Of a stretch of 64,000 bases of DNA, positions 34,756 to 43,645 are shown in pieces. The stretch is from contig NZ_JAIQLH010000065.1 of NCBI RefSeq assembly GCF_020037025.1, forward strand, positions 1 through 64,000, given 5' to 3'. The notes under the pieces were generated by a model, which saw only the letters and a list, made by a program, of their open reading frames with translations, did not search any database and had not been told where the DNA came from. Both the position numbers and the translations under genes were made by a program. Numbering within the stretch: the stretch's first letter is position 1; every line of letters begins with the position of its first letter. Source of the stretch: Streptomyces huiliensis. Its GTDB lineage: Bacteria > Actinomycetota > Actinomycetes > Streptomycetales > Streptomycetaceae.

Positions 34756-36285
34756 TCACTCGGCGGACGCGGCCCTGCCCAGCAGGGCCGCCGTGGCCGG
34801 ATGGGCGGGGCGGGCGAACAGACGTGCGGTGGGGCCGTGTTCGGCGGCGTGGCCGTCCGACAGGACGAGGAGCGTGTCCGTCCGGTCGGCGATCAGCCGG
34901 AGGTCGTGGCTCACGAGGACGAGGGCGAGGTTCCGCCGGGCGCGGAGCCCGGCGAGGAGGTCCATGACGGCTTCGGCGGTCTCCGCGTCGAGGGCGGAGG
35001 TCACCTCGTCGCACACGAGGACGTCGGGGTCGGCCGCGAGGGCGCGGGCGACGGAGGCCCGCTGCCGCTGGCCGCCGGACAGCTGGTGGGGATAGCGGGC
35101 CGCGAACTCCGCGGGCAGGCCGACCTGTTCGAGGAGATCCCGGACGCGCCCGTCCCGCCGCGCGCGCGGGACGCGGCCGTGGAGGACGAGCGGGCGGCGG
35201 AGCGCCGAGCCGACGGTGCGGCTGGGGTTGAGCGTGCCCAGCGGGTTCTGCGGGATGAGCTGGACGCGGCGGCGCTGCTCACGGGTGCGGCGGGCGGCGG
35301 TGGCGGGCAAGGGGATGCCGTCGAGCGTGACGGTGCCGCCGGTCGCGCGGTGGAGGCCGACGACGGCGCGCATCAGGGTGGTCTTGCCGGACCCGGACGC
35401 GCCGACCACGCCGAGGCTGCCGCCCGCCGGAACGGCCAGACCGACGCCGTGCAGGACCGGAATCCGGTGCCCGCGCCGGACGAAGGACGCCGTGAGCCCG
35501 TCGGCGGCCAGCAGCGGCGGCCCGTCGGCGGCCCGCGCCGGGACGGAACGAGGCTGGGGGAAAGGCCGGGGGACGTGCCGAGGACCCGCGCCGGTCCGGG
35601 GGCGCAGCTCGACGACGTCGTCGGCCAGCCGGGCGACGAGGTCCGCGTCGTGGCAGGACAGGGCGACCGCGATGCGGTGGCGTTCGGCCAGCCGGCGCAG
35701 CAGCTCGCCGATCTCGTCGCGCAGGCGCGGGTCCAGGCCGGCGGTGGGCTCGTCGAGGAGGAGGACGGCCGGGCGGCGGGCCAGCGCGCGGGCGAGGGCG
35801 ACGCGCCGCTGCTGGCCGCCGGAGAGGGCACCGGGCCGCCGGCCGGCCAGGTCCCCGCCGGCGGGGAGGCGCACCTCGTCGAGGAGCGCGACGACGGCCT
35901 CAGGACCGCGCTCGACGGCCACTTCGGTGAGCAGCCGGCGTACCGTCATCCGGGGGTTGAGGCCGGAGCCGGGGTCCTGGCCGACGTAGGCGAGCCGGTG
36001 GCGCCGCAGCGCCCGCAACTCCGCGTCGGCCAGGGCGAACGGGTCGCGGCCGCAGACGTCGACCGTGCCCGCCGTCCGGCGCGCGCCCGGCGGCAGGACG
36101 CCGACGACGGCCCGCAGCAGCGTCGTCTTCCCGGAGCCGGACGGGCCGGTGAGGGCGGAGACCCGGCCCGCGCGGAGGTCGAGACGGCCGTTCTCCAGGA
36201 GCGGGCGGCCGTCCGGCGCGGCGACGGTGAGGCCGTCGACGCGCACGACGGTCCCGTCCGCCCGGACCGGCGGGTCGGCGTTCAC
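34756..36285 (-). CDS. Opp/Nik-type ABC transporter ATPase with two nucleotide-binding domains in one chain
   Basis: 509 residues, a tandem fusion of OppD- and OppF-like halves. Half 1: GPSGSGKTT, LSGGQQRR, LLLDEP; half 2: GASGSGKTT, LSGGQRQR, LVCDEV with QNPLGTLNPSRTVG. It energises the two permeases encoded upstream. The GTG at 36285 is preferred; a longer frame from 36480 would translate through the palindromic element. The gene lies at the end of an iron-box-controlled operon that starts at 39824. Confidence 0.9.
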   Translation of the reverse strand: MNADPPVRADGTVVRVDGLTVAAPDGRPLLENGRLDLRAGRVSALTGPSGSGKTTLLRAVVGVLPPGARRTAGTVDVCGRDPFALADAELRALRRHRLAYVGQDPGSGLNPRMTVRRLLTEVAVERGPEAVVALLDEVRLPAGGDLAGRRPGALSGGQQRRVALARALARRPAVLLLDEPTAGLDPRLRDEIGELLRRLAERHRIAVALSCHDADLVARLADDVVELRPRTGAGPRHVPRPFPQPRSVPARAADGPPLLAADGLTASFVRRGHRIPVLHGVGLAVPAGGSLGVVGASGSGKTTLMRAVVGLHRATGGTVTLDGIPLPATAARRTREQRRRVQLIPQNPLGTLNPSRTVGSALRRPLVLHGRVPRARRDGRVRDLLEQVGLPAEFAARYPHQLSGGQRQRASVARALAADPDVLVCDEVTSALDAETAEAVMDLLAGLRARRNLALVLVSHDLRLIADRTDTLLVLSDGHAAEHGPTARLFARPAHPATAALLGRAASAE

Positions 36286-36319
36286 CGCGTCATCGCCGCC
36301 TCGCGGCCGGCCGGCGGGA

Positions 36320-36487
36320 CTGGGGGGTGTCTGATGGATCTCCGTGGGGAAGGAGCGGCGTCCGGTGCGTGCTCTCGGCGCACCGGCCGAAAGCCTACGT
36401 ACGCCCAGTACGTGGGCTTTCGGCTGGCACGCCGAGAGCACGTGCCGGGCGTCGCGACGCCGCGGAGATCCATCAGACACCCCCCAG
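36320..36487. mobile_element. 168-bp palindromic (MITE-like) element between permease and ATPase genes
   Basis: The ends 36320-36344 and 36463-36487 are perfect 25-bp inverted repeats beginning CTGGGGGGTGTCTGATGG. The interior is an imperfect palindrome too: GTGCTCTCGGCG, CCGAAAGCC and ACGTAC occur on both arms around a centre near 36403. Because it is a palindrome, both strands encode similar peptides (SDGSP near one end, EIHQTPPS at the other). The permease stop codon lies in its right end. No transposase and no clear target duplication were seen, so it could be a non-autonomous element or a large regulatory or termination stem-loop. Confidence 0.7.
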
Positions 36488-37279
36488 CGCCGCGGCGGCC
36501 AGGTTGACGCTCATGGCCAGCAGGCCGATGGCGAGGCTCGGGGCCAGGACGGCCCAGGGGTTGAGCAGGATGCCGCCGGCGTTCTCACGGATCATCAGGG
36601 CCCAGTCGGCCGCGGGCGGCCGCGGCCCCACCTGGAGGAACCCGGCCGTGGCGACGACGTACACGGCGGCGACGAACCGCAGCCCGAACAGGGCGAGGAC
36701 GGTGGCGCGCAGATTGGGCAGCACCTCCCGCACCACGAGGTGGCCGAGGCGCTCGCCGCCGGTCACCGCCGCCTCGACGTAGCCGGACGCCACGACCGGC
36801 GCGGCGGCCGCCGCCACCAGCCGCACCGCGTACGGCACGCCCAGCACGTACGCGGCGAGGGCCGGTGCGAGGCGTCCGCCGGCCGGCCAGGACAGCGCGA
36901 CCAGCAGCAGGCCGAGCACGGGCGGCAGCAGCATGAGGACGTCGGCTGCCCGGTCGACGACGCGGCCGGCCCGCGGGCGGAGGGCCGCGACCGTGCCGAG
37001 GACGGCGGCCGTCGCGGTGACGAGCGCGGCCACGGCGAGGGAGGAGGCGACGAGTTCACGGCCCCCGGCCAGCAGCCGGGACAGCACGTCGCGGCCGAGC
37101 TGGTCGCCGCCGAGCGGCGCACCGCCGCCGGCCCCCGCGTACGGGGCGGTGACCGGGACGTCGACGGGGTGCGGGGACAGCCACGGCCCGGCCGCGGCCA
37201 GGAGGACCAGGAACAGCGCCGGCAGGGCGCTCCGGAGGCGAGCCGCGGTCGGTGGCGTCACAGACGTCGGTGGCGTCAC
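36473..37279 (-). CDS. Opp/Nik-type ABC transporter permease (DppC/NikC-like)
   Basis: 268 residues, about 6 helices, with LGGDQLGRDVLSRLLAGGRE, the conserved entry motif of NikC/DppC permeases, and the EAA-type loop AAVTGGERLGHLVVREVLPN. The GTG at 37279 overlaps the upstream permease stop (GTGA). Its last three codons and stop are provided by the palindromic element. Confidence 0.88.
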   Translation of the reverse strand: MTPPTSVTPPTAARLRSALPALFLVLLAAAGPWLSPHPVDVPVTAPYAGAGGGAPLGGDQLGRDVLSRLLAGGRELVASSLAVAALVTATAAVLGTVAALRPRAGRVVDRAADVLMLLPPVLGLLLVALSWPAGGRLAPALAAYVLGVPYAVRLVAAAAAPVVASGYVEAAVTGGERLGHLVVREVLPNLRATVLALFGLRFVAAVYVVATAGFLQVGPRPPAADWALMIRENAGGILLNPWAVLAPSLAIGLLAMSVNLAAAALGGV

Positions 37280-38283
37280 GGGCGTCCTCCCGAGGCCCGG
37301 GCCCGTACGAGGTCGGCGAGCAGGAGGACGCCGGTGACGACGGCGCCCGCGACGGCGACGACTCCGGCGATGACGGGGCCGTCGCGGTCGCTGACGGCTC
37401 CCGCCAGGACGGTGCCGAGCCCGGGGTGGTTGAAGACGGTCTCCACCACGACCGCGCCGCCCAGCAGCATGCCGGTCGAGGTGGCGAGGCCGGCGGCGAT
37501 GGCGGGCAGCGCGCCGGGCAGGACGTGCCGCAGGAGGACGCGGTGGCCCGGCAGTCCGTCGAGGACGGCGGCCTCCACGTGCGGCGCCCGGGCCTCGTCG
37601 GCGAGGGCCGCCCGGACGATCCGGGTGTTCCAGCCGATCTGCGGGACCGCCAGCGCCACGACCGGCAGGACGAGCATCCGCCAGGACTCGGGCCCGCCGT
37701 CGCCACCGGCCAGGGTCACCGCCGGCAGCCACTCCAGCCACTGGGCGAACACCAGCACCAGGGCGACGGCGACGACGAACTCCGGCAGCGCGAGGACGGC
37801 CGTCGCGCCGCCGGACACCGCCCGGTCCGTCCGGCCACCCGGCCGGAGGGCCGCCCAGCCCCCCAGCGCCAGCGAGGCGAGGAACGTGACCAGCAGCGCC
37901 AGACCGCCCAGCAGGAGCGTGTCGGGGAAGGGGCGGGCCAGCAGGCCGGCGACCGGCTCGCCGCGCGCCGACGTCCCCAGGTCCCCGGTGGGCAGGCCGG
38001 CCATCCAGTCCGCGAACCGCTCGGCCACCGGCCGGTCGAGGCCCAGCAGCGCACGGCGCCCGGCGATGCCGGCGGCGCTCTCGCCGCGCTCGGCCGTCGC
38101 CGTCGCCGCGTCCCCGGGCAGCAGCTCGACGGCGGCGAAGACGACGGCCAGGAGGACGGCGAGCAGCAGGGCGCGATGGACGAGGACGGTGAGGACGGTG
38201 ACGACACGGCGACCGACGGACCGCCGGAGCCGGAAAGCCGGCCCGCCGGCCGCCCCGGCGGTGTCCGTCAGCGGTTCAGCCAT
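37276..38283 (-). CDS. Opp/Nik-type ABC transporter permease (DppB/NikB-like)
   Basis: 335 residues, about 6 helices. LLGLDRPVAERFADWMAGLP, GDLGTS and the EAA loop VLDGLPGHRVLLRHVLPGAL with VVVETVFNHPGLG mark DppB/NikB-type permeases. The ATG at 38283 overlaps the binding-protein gene by 16 bases and follows GGAGCG. It pairs with the NikC-like permease. Confidence 0.9.
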   Translation of the reverse strand: MAEPLTDTAGAAGGPAFRLRRSVGRRVVTVLTVLVHRALLLAVLLAVVFAAVELLPGDAATATAERGESAAGIAGRRALLGLDRPVAERFADWMAGLPTGDLGTSARGEPVAGLLARPFPDTLLLGGLALLVTFLASLALGGWAALRPGGRTDRAVSGGATAVLALPEFVVAVALVLVFAQWLEWLPAVTLAGGDGGPESWRMLVLPVVALAVPQIGWNTRIVRAALADEARAPHVEAAVLDGLPGHRVLLRHVLPGALPAIAAGLATSTGMLLGGAVVVETVFNHPGLGTVLAGAVSDRDGPVIAGVVAVAGAVVTGVLLLADLVRARASGGRP

Positions 38284-39824
38284 GCCCGCTCCAACTGCAC
38301 CCGGCCGTAACCGGGCAGCGTGGGCAGGCCCCGGACGGCCGCGGCGGCGAGGTCGATGCCGTCGGCCATGCCCCACAGCAGGTAGCCCGAGGCGTCGTGC
38401 TGGATCCGCTGCACCCGGCGCAGCGACTCGGCGCGCTTGGCGGGGTCCTTGGTGGCCAGGGCCGTGCGGTAGGCGGCGTCGAAGCCGGGGTCCTTCCAGC
38501 CGCTCTCGTTCGTGGCGCTCTCGGAGACGAGGACCTTGCCGGCGAAGAAGACGACGGAGTCGTTGGTTCCCCAGTACGAGGTGTAGAGGTCGCCCTTGAG
38601 CCACGTCCTGGCCCAGAAGGCGGCGGACTCCTGCTTGGTCACCTTGATCCGCACACCCGCCTCGCGCACCTGGGTGGCGAAGAGCGTGGCCGTCTCGGCG
38701 AGGCCGGGGACGTCCTCGGTCGTGACGAGCTCGTACGTCCTCGACAGGTCGAACCCCGCCTCCTTCAGCAGCGATCCGGCCCTGGCGAGGTCGCGGACGC
38801 GCTGCGGGACGTCCTTGGCGTAGCCGGGGTCGCCGGTGCCGAGGATGTCGTTGGCGACGGAGCCGTAGCCGGACAGCACCTGCCGGACCATGGCCTCGCG
38901 GTCCACGGCCAGCCGCAGGGCCTCGCGCACCCGCGGGTCGGCGAAGGGGGAGCCGGGGGCGGTGCGCATGACGACGGGCAGCGCCAGGTCGTTGGGGCGG
39001 CGGACCACCCGGACGTCCTTGCGCTTCCCGGCGGTCCGGGCCGCGACGGCGCCGACGTTGGAGGCGAGGTCGATCTGCCCGCCGAGCAGGGCGTTCGCCA
39101 TGGCCTGCGGGGACTCGAAGATCTTGACCTCGACGGCGTCGAGGGGGACCTCCCCGCCGTACCAGCCGTCGTTGCGGACGAGACGGGCGTTGCCGCCGCG
39201 GAACCACTCCAGCCGGAACGGGCCGGTCCCGGGGGCCTTGCCGATGTCTCCGTCCTTGGTTCCGTTCCTGACGACGAACGTCGTCAGGCGCAGCAGCAGC
39301 GGGAGTTCGGCGTTGGCGTAGTCGGAGACGAGGACGACGGTGCCACGGCCGTCGGCCTTGATGTTCCCGGCCCTGATGCCGGGCAGACGGGAGGCGCCGG
39401 AGGGGGTGCCGCGCAGCCGGCGCAGCGAGAAGGCGACGTCCTCGGCGGTGACGGGGGTGCCGTCGTGGAACCTCGCGCCCTCGGCGAGGGTGAGCCGCCA
39501 GGTCCTCAGGTCGTCCGAGGGCGTCCAGGAGGCGGCGAGGCGGGGGAGGGTGTTCGGTTTGGCGCCGGGGACGGTGAGGGTGTCGTAGACCAGCGAGAGG
39601 ATGAGGTAGTCGCTCTCGTTGGCCTGGGTGCCGTGCGGGTCGCGGGTGATGGCGCTCGCCCGGCCGAGGGCGCCGACGCGCAGCGTGCCGCCGCGCTTCG
39701 GCCGGGCCGGGGAGCCCTCGGCGGCGCCGGGGGACGGTGTGTCGCCGGCTCCGCAGGCGGTCAGCAGCGCCGCCGCGCCGATGCCGCCACCCGTGCACAG
39801 CAGTTGCCGTCGGTTCAGTTCCAC
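38268..39824 (-). CDS. Opp/Nik-type substrate-binding lipoprotein
   Basis: 518 residues. N-terminus NRRQLLCTGGGIGAAALLTACG combines a twin-arginine start with a lipobox (LTAC, Cys24), so it is probably a Tat-exported lipoprotein. The SBP_bac_5 fold is clear (GARFHDGTPVTAEDVAFSLR; ALRLAVDREAMVRQVLSGYG). First gene of the leftward operon, 41 bases downstream of an iron box. Opp/Nik-type importers carry nickel chelates and opine metallophores (staphylopine CntABCDF), so I infer uptake of the aminocarboxylate chelator made by the divergent operon. Confidence 0.9.
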   Translation of the reverse strand: MELNRRQLLCTGGGIGAAALLTACGAGDTPSPGAAEGSPARPKRGGTLRVGALGRASAITRDPHGTQANESDYLILSLVYDTLTVPGAKPNTLPRLAASWTPSDDLRTWRLTLAEGARFHDGTPVTAEDVAFSLRRLRGTPSGASRLPGIRAGNIKADGRGTVVLVSDYANAELPLLLRLTTFVVRNGTKDGDIGKAPGTGPFRLEWFRGGNARLVRNDGWYGGEVPLDAVEVKIFESPQAMANALLGGQIDLASNVGAVAARTAGKRKDVRVVRRPNDLALPVVMRTAPGSPFADPRVREALRLAVDREAMVRQVLSGYGSVANDILGTGDPGYAKDVPQRVRDLARAGSLLKEAGFDLSRTYELVTTEDVPGLAETATLFATQVREAGVRIKVTKQESAAFWARTWLKGDLYTSYWGTNDSVVFFAGKVLVSESATNESGWKDPGFDAAYRTALATKDPAKRAESLRRVQRIQHDASGYLLWGMADGIDLAAAAVRGLPTLPGYGRVQLERAWLNR

Positions 39825-39865
39825 GTGTCCGTCCTTTGGTCGTCCAGGCCGAAAACTGACGGTAC

Positions 39866-39884
39866 TTAGGTTTGCCTACCCTAA
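39866..39884. promoter_or_regulatory. Iron box (DtxR/DmdR1-type), importer side
   Basis: TTAGGTTTGCCTACCCTAA agrees with the DtxR/IdeR 19-mer (TTAGGTTAGGCTAACCTAA) at about 16 positions. It lies 41 bases before the start of the binding-lipoprotein gene and marks iron-dependent repression of the importer. Confidence 0.8.
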
Positions 39885-40009
39885 GATCCGCGCCTGCGGC
39901 AAGAGGACGTTCAGCTACCGCGCGCAATGTCCGATACATTCCGCGCGACGATCTTGACCAGGCGCTTCAATCGCGAACGGGTCGCCCACGGTGGCTACTT
40001 GGTACCTTG

Positions 40010-40029
40010 AGGTAAGGCTTGCCTTACCT
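40010..40029. promoter_or_regulatory. Iron box (DtxR/DmdR1-type), biosynthesis side
   Basis: AGGTAAGGCTTGCCTTACCT has perfect 9-bp inverted arms around TT and can be read as two overlapping iron-box registers. It lies 171 bases before the oxygenase ATG. The two boxes, 126 bases apart, should co-repress both divergent operons when iron is plentiful. Confidence 0.8.
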
Positions 40030-40199
40030 AACCCGCACTGCTACGGTCCCGTTCGGCTGCCGCCATCACCGCGCGATTCCGGCCTCCGGTTCCCTCCGGA
40101 CGGCCCGCCTCGCGTGCCCTCCCTCCGCCCCCGCCCCGGTTTCCTCCCGCACGTCCCGCAACGGACACGTCCCGCAACGGAAACGGAGCAACCCCAGCC

Positions 40200-41195
40200 A
40201 TGACACCGGCACCCGTACCCGCCCCCGTCCGCACCCTCGACCCCGCCGCCGCCGACGAACTGACCCGGGCCGCACGGCACGTCCTCGCCGGGACCGGAAC
40301 CCCGGCCGCCCGGCCGGAACCCTTGGAGCGCGTCGCCGTGACGGCGGCCCGCCTGGGCGCGACGGTCCGTCACCACTGCCGTCCGGTCGACACCCCCGAC
40401 GGCCTGTACGTCCTGCGCGGCCTCCGCGTCGACGACACCGAGCTCGGACCCACGCCGCCGGACTGGGCCGCCGCGCGCGACGGCGGCGCGGTGTGGAACG
40501 TCCTGCTCCTCCTGCTCGCCACCGTGATGGGCGACCCCCTCGCCTGGACCGGCCAGCAGGACGGCCGCTTCGTCCACGACATCGTCCCCAGCCCCGGGCA
40601 CGAGCGGGAGCAGACGGGCGCCGGCAGCACCGCCCTGCTCAGCCCGCACACCGAGGACGCCTTCCACCCCGGCCGCGCGCACCTGCTGATGCTCGGCTGC
40701 CTGCGCAACCCCGACCGCGTCGCCACCACCGCCGCCAGCATCCGCAAGGCACGGCTCAGCCACGAGGACGTGGCGCTGCTCTCCCGGCCGGAGTTGCCGA
40801 TCCGGCCCGACGACACCTACCACGAGGCGCATGCCTTCGACGGACCACCGCCGAAGGTCCCCACCCTCTGGCGGTCCGCCGACGGCCTCACCCTCCGCTT
40901 CGACCCCGCCTACACGCCCCTCGACGACGCCGCGCCCGCCTACCGCGCCGCCTACGGCCGGCTGGCGGACGAACTCGCCCGCGTGTCCGTGGTGGTGTGC
41001 CTGGAACCCGGCGACGTGCTCGTCGTCGACAACGACCTCGTCGTCCACGGCCGGGTGCCCTTCCGGGCCCGCTACGACGGCACCGACCGCTGGCTGAAGC
41101 GGACCTCCGTCCGCGTCCCCGGCCGCCGCACGAGGCCCGCCACCGAGGCACACGAGCACGGCTACGGCCAGACCGTGATCCGGGCGCACTCCTGA
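40200..41195 (+). CDS. Fe(II)/2-oxoglutarate oxygenase, VioC/AsnO (clavaminate synthase-like) type
   Basis: 331 residues. SPHTEDAFHPGRAHLL carries the HxE iron motif that marks the Arg/Asn beta-hydroxylases (VioC, AsnO) and clavaminate synthase; the distal His is in LVVHGRVPF and the 2-oxoglutarate Arg in LKRTSVRVPGR. It likely hydroxylates the beta carbon of a free amino acid, giving an alpha-amino-beta-hydroxy acid that could serve as an iron ligand or building block. First gene of an iron-box-controlled operon with Sbn-like enzymes. Confidence 0.87.
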   Translation: MTPAPVPAPVRTLDPAAADELTRAARHVLAGTGTPAARPEPLERVAVTAARLGATVRHHCRPVDTPDGLYVLRGLRVDDTELGPTPPDWAAARDGGAVWNVLLLLLATVMGDPLAWTGQQDGRFVHDIVPSPGHEREQTGAGSTALLSPHTEDAFHPGRAHLLMLGCLRNPDRVATTAASIRKARLSHEDVALLSRPELPIRPDDTYHEAHAFDGPPPKVPTLWRSADGLTLRFDPAYTPLDDAAPAYRAAYGRLADELARVSVVVCLEPGDVLVVDNDLVVHGRVPFRARYDGTDRWLKRTSVRVPGRRTRPATEAHEHGYGQTVIRAHS

Positions 41196-41221
41196 CCGAC
41201 CCGACGGACGGAGAGACTCTC

Positions 41222-42232
41222 ATGACCATGACCACCGGCTTCGAACTCGTGGACGACAGGTGTCTGTGCGTACTCAGCGCCGGCGACCTCGCGGGCCTCG
41301 ACATCCCTCCGGCGGACGTCGTCGAGGTCGTCGAGCAGGCCTACCGCACCCTCGCCGACGGGCGGTCCGACAACCCCCGCAAACTCACCGTCAAGCCCGC
41401 CGACGGCCACTCCGTCGCGTACGCGATGCTCGGCCGCGACGGCGTACGCGACGTCGTCGCCGTCAAGACCTCCTACAAGCACGGCCTGCGCGAGGAGCGC
41501 GACCGGCAGCACTACTACACCGCGCTCACGCTCTACGACGACGCGACCGGGCTGCCCGTCGCGATGATGGACTGCGGCCGCGTCGGCGCCCTGCGCACCC
41601 CGGCCGTCTCCGCCCTGCTCGCCCGCGAACTCGCCGCGCCCGGCAGCCGCACGGCCCTCGTCATCGGCACCGGGACGCAGGGCCGGCTCGCCCTCCCGTT
41701 CCTCCTCACCACCCTGCCCGGGCTCGACCGGCTGCTGCTCTTCGGCACCCACCAGGACGGCATACGCGCCGTACACGAGCGGCTCCACACGTACTTCCCC
41801 GACCGCGAGGCCGAGACCGTCGACGACCTCCGCGCCGCCGCGGCGGCCGCCGACGTGGTCGTCGCCACCGCCGGGCCGAACACCCCGGCGCGCGTCGAGG
41901 CCGACTGGCTCCGACCGGCGGCCCTGACCGTCCTCGTCGGCCACGGCATCGCACCCTCCACCCTCCACCGGGCCGACCGGGTCATCGCCACCAGCGCCGC
42001 GCAGATGCGGGTCACCGGCACCGACATGGCCGACGGCGACGGCGTACTCCGCACCGCGGACGCCGAGTTCCCCGACGTCCTGGCCGGCCGCGCGCCCGGC
42101 CGCACCGACGCCGGCCAGAGCCTCTTCGCCTACAACAGCGGACTCGTCGTCACCGACATCGCGCTCGGACACCGCTTCGCGCAACTCGCCCTCGCCCAGG
42201 GCCGCGGAACTCGGGTGCCGCTGTGGCGGTGA
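41222..42232 (+). CDS. SbnB-like dehydrogenase (ornithine cyclodeaminase/mu-crystallin family)
   Basis: 336 residues. Lys in VAVKTSYKHG, Arg in GALRTPAVSALLAREL and the Rossmann motif LVIGTGTQGRLALPFL match SbnB rather than true ornithine cyclodeaminases, in line with the SbnA-like partner two genes on. SbnB oxidatively splits N-(1-amino-1-carboxy-2-ethyl)-glutamate to L-2,3-diaminopropionate and 2-oxoglutarate using NAD+. The ATG at 41222 follows GGAGAG at 41210-41215. The stop overlaps the next GTG by 4 bases. Confidence 0.85.
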   Translation: MTMTTGFELVDDRCLCVLSAGDLAGLDIPPADVVEVVEQAYRTLADGRSDNPRKLTVKPADGHSVAYAMLGRDGVRDVVAVKTSYKHGLREERDRQHYYTALTLYDDATGLPVAMMDCGRVGALRTPAVSALLARELAAPGSRTALVIGTGTQGRLALPFLLTTLPGLDRLLLFGTHQDGIRAVHERLHTYFPDREAETVDDLRAAAAAADVVVATAGPNTPARVEADWLRPAALTVLVGHGIAPSTLHRADRVIATSAAQMRVTGTDMADGDGVLRTADAEFPDVLAGRAPGRTDAGQSLFAYNSGLVVTDIALGHRFAQLALAQGRGTRVPLWR

Positions 42233-43620
42233 CACCCGGGGCACCCCCGCCGAGCCTGCCCGCCCACCCCGATCCGCGTCTCGACGCGGTCCTGCGCGGC
42301 GGCCTGCCGCACCGGCTGGCGCACGCCTTCGGCGGCCCCTTCCACCTGCTGCTGCCGGACCGCTTCGACGCCAACGCCGCCGCGTTCCACACCGCGCTGG
42401 CGGACAGCGGTGTCGAAGGCCGCGTCCACTACGCCAAGAAGGCCAACAAGGCGGCCGTCTGGATCGAACGCTGCGCGATCAACGGCACCGGCGTCGACGT
42501 GGCGTCCCTCGGCGAGCTCCGCGAGGCGCTCGGCCACGGCGTACGCGGCGAGGACATCGTCGTCACCGGCCCCGCCAAGGCCGACGACCTGCTCAGGACC
42601 GCCGTCCTGCACGGCTGCCTGCTCACCGTCGACGCCCTCGACGAACTGGACCGGGTCACCGCCCTCGCCGCGGCCACCCGCCCGGCCCGGCTGCTGCTCC
42701 GCCGGCGGCCCCCGGCCGCGCGGTACAGCCGCTTCGGCCTCGACGACACCGAACTGGCCTTCGCCCTGCGGACGTGTGCGGCCGCCGCCGGCACCGTACG
42801 GACGGAAGGCTTCTCCTTCCACCTCACCGGCTACGCCACCCGGCCCCGCGCCGACCTCGCCGGTGAACTCGTCGACCTCTGCCTCACCGCCCGGACGATG
42901 GGCCTGCCGGCCGACCGGATCGGCATCGGCGGCGGCTTCGCCGTCGACTACGCGGCGGCCGCCGACTGGGAACGCTTCCTCGCGCGACAGGGCCCGGACG
43001 ACTACCACGCCGGCAAGTCCTTCCCGGCCGCCGCCTTCTACCCGTACCACTCGCCCGTCGCCGGCGCCGACGCGCTGCGGGAGATCCTCGCCACCCGGCC
43101 GGGCGGCCGCGGCGCCCCCCTCGCGGACCGGCTCCGCGCGGCAGGGATCACGCTCCTGACGGAACCCGGCCGGGCGCTGCTCGACCGCGCCGGATGCACC
43201 GTCTTCCGCGTCCAGGGCGTCAAGGACCGCTCCGGATACGCGATCCTCACCGTGGACGGCACCAGCCTCAGCCTGTCCGAGCAGTGGTTCGGCAGCGAGT
43301 ACCTCCCCGACCCCGTCCTCCTCCCCGCCGGCGACCGGCCTGTCGGCGGCCGACCTGCCGGCGACCGCCCCGCCGGCCGGCCCGTGCGCGCCTGCGTGGG
43401 CGGGGCCACCTGCCTGGAGACGGACCTGCTCACCTGGCGCAAGGTCGCCTTCCCCGCCCGGCCGGAACCCGGCGACCTCCTGGTCTACCCCAACACCGCC
43501 GGATACCAGATGGACTCCAACGAGTCGCCGTTCCACGACCTCCCCCTCCCGCCGAAGGTCGTCGTCGACACGGCGGACGGACGCGTCCGGTGGCGGCTCG
43601 ACCGCCGCCCGGCCCGCTGA
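42229..43620 (+). CDS. Fold-type III PLP amino acid decarboxylase (LysA/SbnH-like)
   Basis: 463 residues. VHYAKKANKAA has the PLP lysine near residue 66; GIGGGFAVDY is the glycine phosphate loop; TEPGRALLDRAGC and GGATCLETDLL carry the second-barrel residues of diaminopimelate/ornithine decarboxylases. In staphyloferrin B synthesis SbnH of this class decarboxylates a diaminopropionate-containing intermediate; a similar step, or direct decarboxylation of diaminopropionate, fits here. A GDRP/GGRPAGDRPAGRP insertion near residue 370 is a low-complexity loop. GTG at 42229 overlaps the previous stop; GTG at 42223 is an alternative. Confidence 0.87.
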   Translation: MTPGAPPPSLPAHPDPRLDAVLRGGLPHRLAHAFGGPFHLLLPDRFDANAAAFHTALADSGVEGRVHYAKKANKAAVWIERCAINGTGVDVASLGELREALGHGVRGEDIVVTGPAKADDLLRTAVLHGCLLTVDALDELDRVTALAAATRPARLLLRRRPPAARYSRFGLDDTELAFALRTCAAAAGTVRTEGFSFHLTGYATRPRADLAGELVDLCLTARTMGLPADRIGIGGGFAVDYAAAADWERFLARQGPDDYHAGKSFPAAAFYPYHSPVAGADALREILATRPGGRGAPLADRLRAAGITLLTEPGRALLDRAGCTVFRVQGVKDRSGYAILTVDGTSLSLSEQWFGSEYLPDPVLLPAGDRPVGGRPAGDRPAGRPVRACVGGATCLETDLLTWRKVAFPARPEPGDLLVYPNTAGYQMDSNESPFHDLPLPPKVVVDTADGRVRWRLDRRPAR

Positions 43621-43645
43621 CTGCCCCTCACCCTCGGGAGCCCCC

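Noticed and set aside
36320-36487. Extra N-terminal coding part of the Opp ATPase starting at 36480
   Set aside because: The added sequence is the palindromic element, which encodes almost the same peptide on the other strand; the ABC domain starts well downstream of the GTG at 36285.
36344-38599. Long plus-strand open frame over the Opp permease genes
   Set aside because: Antisense shadow; the minus-strand frames carry clear permease motifs.
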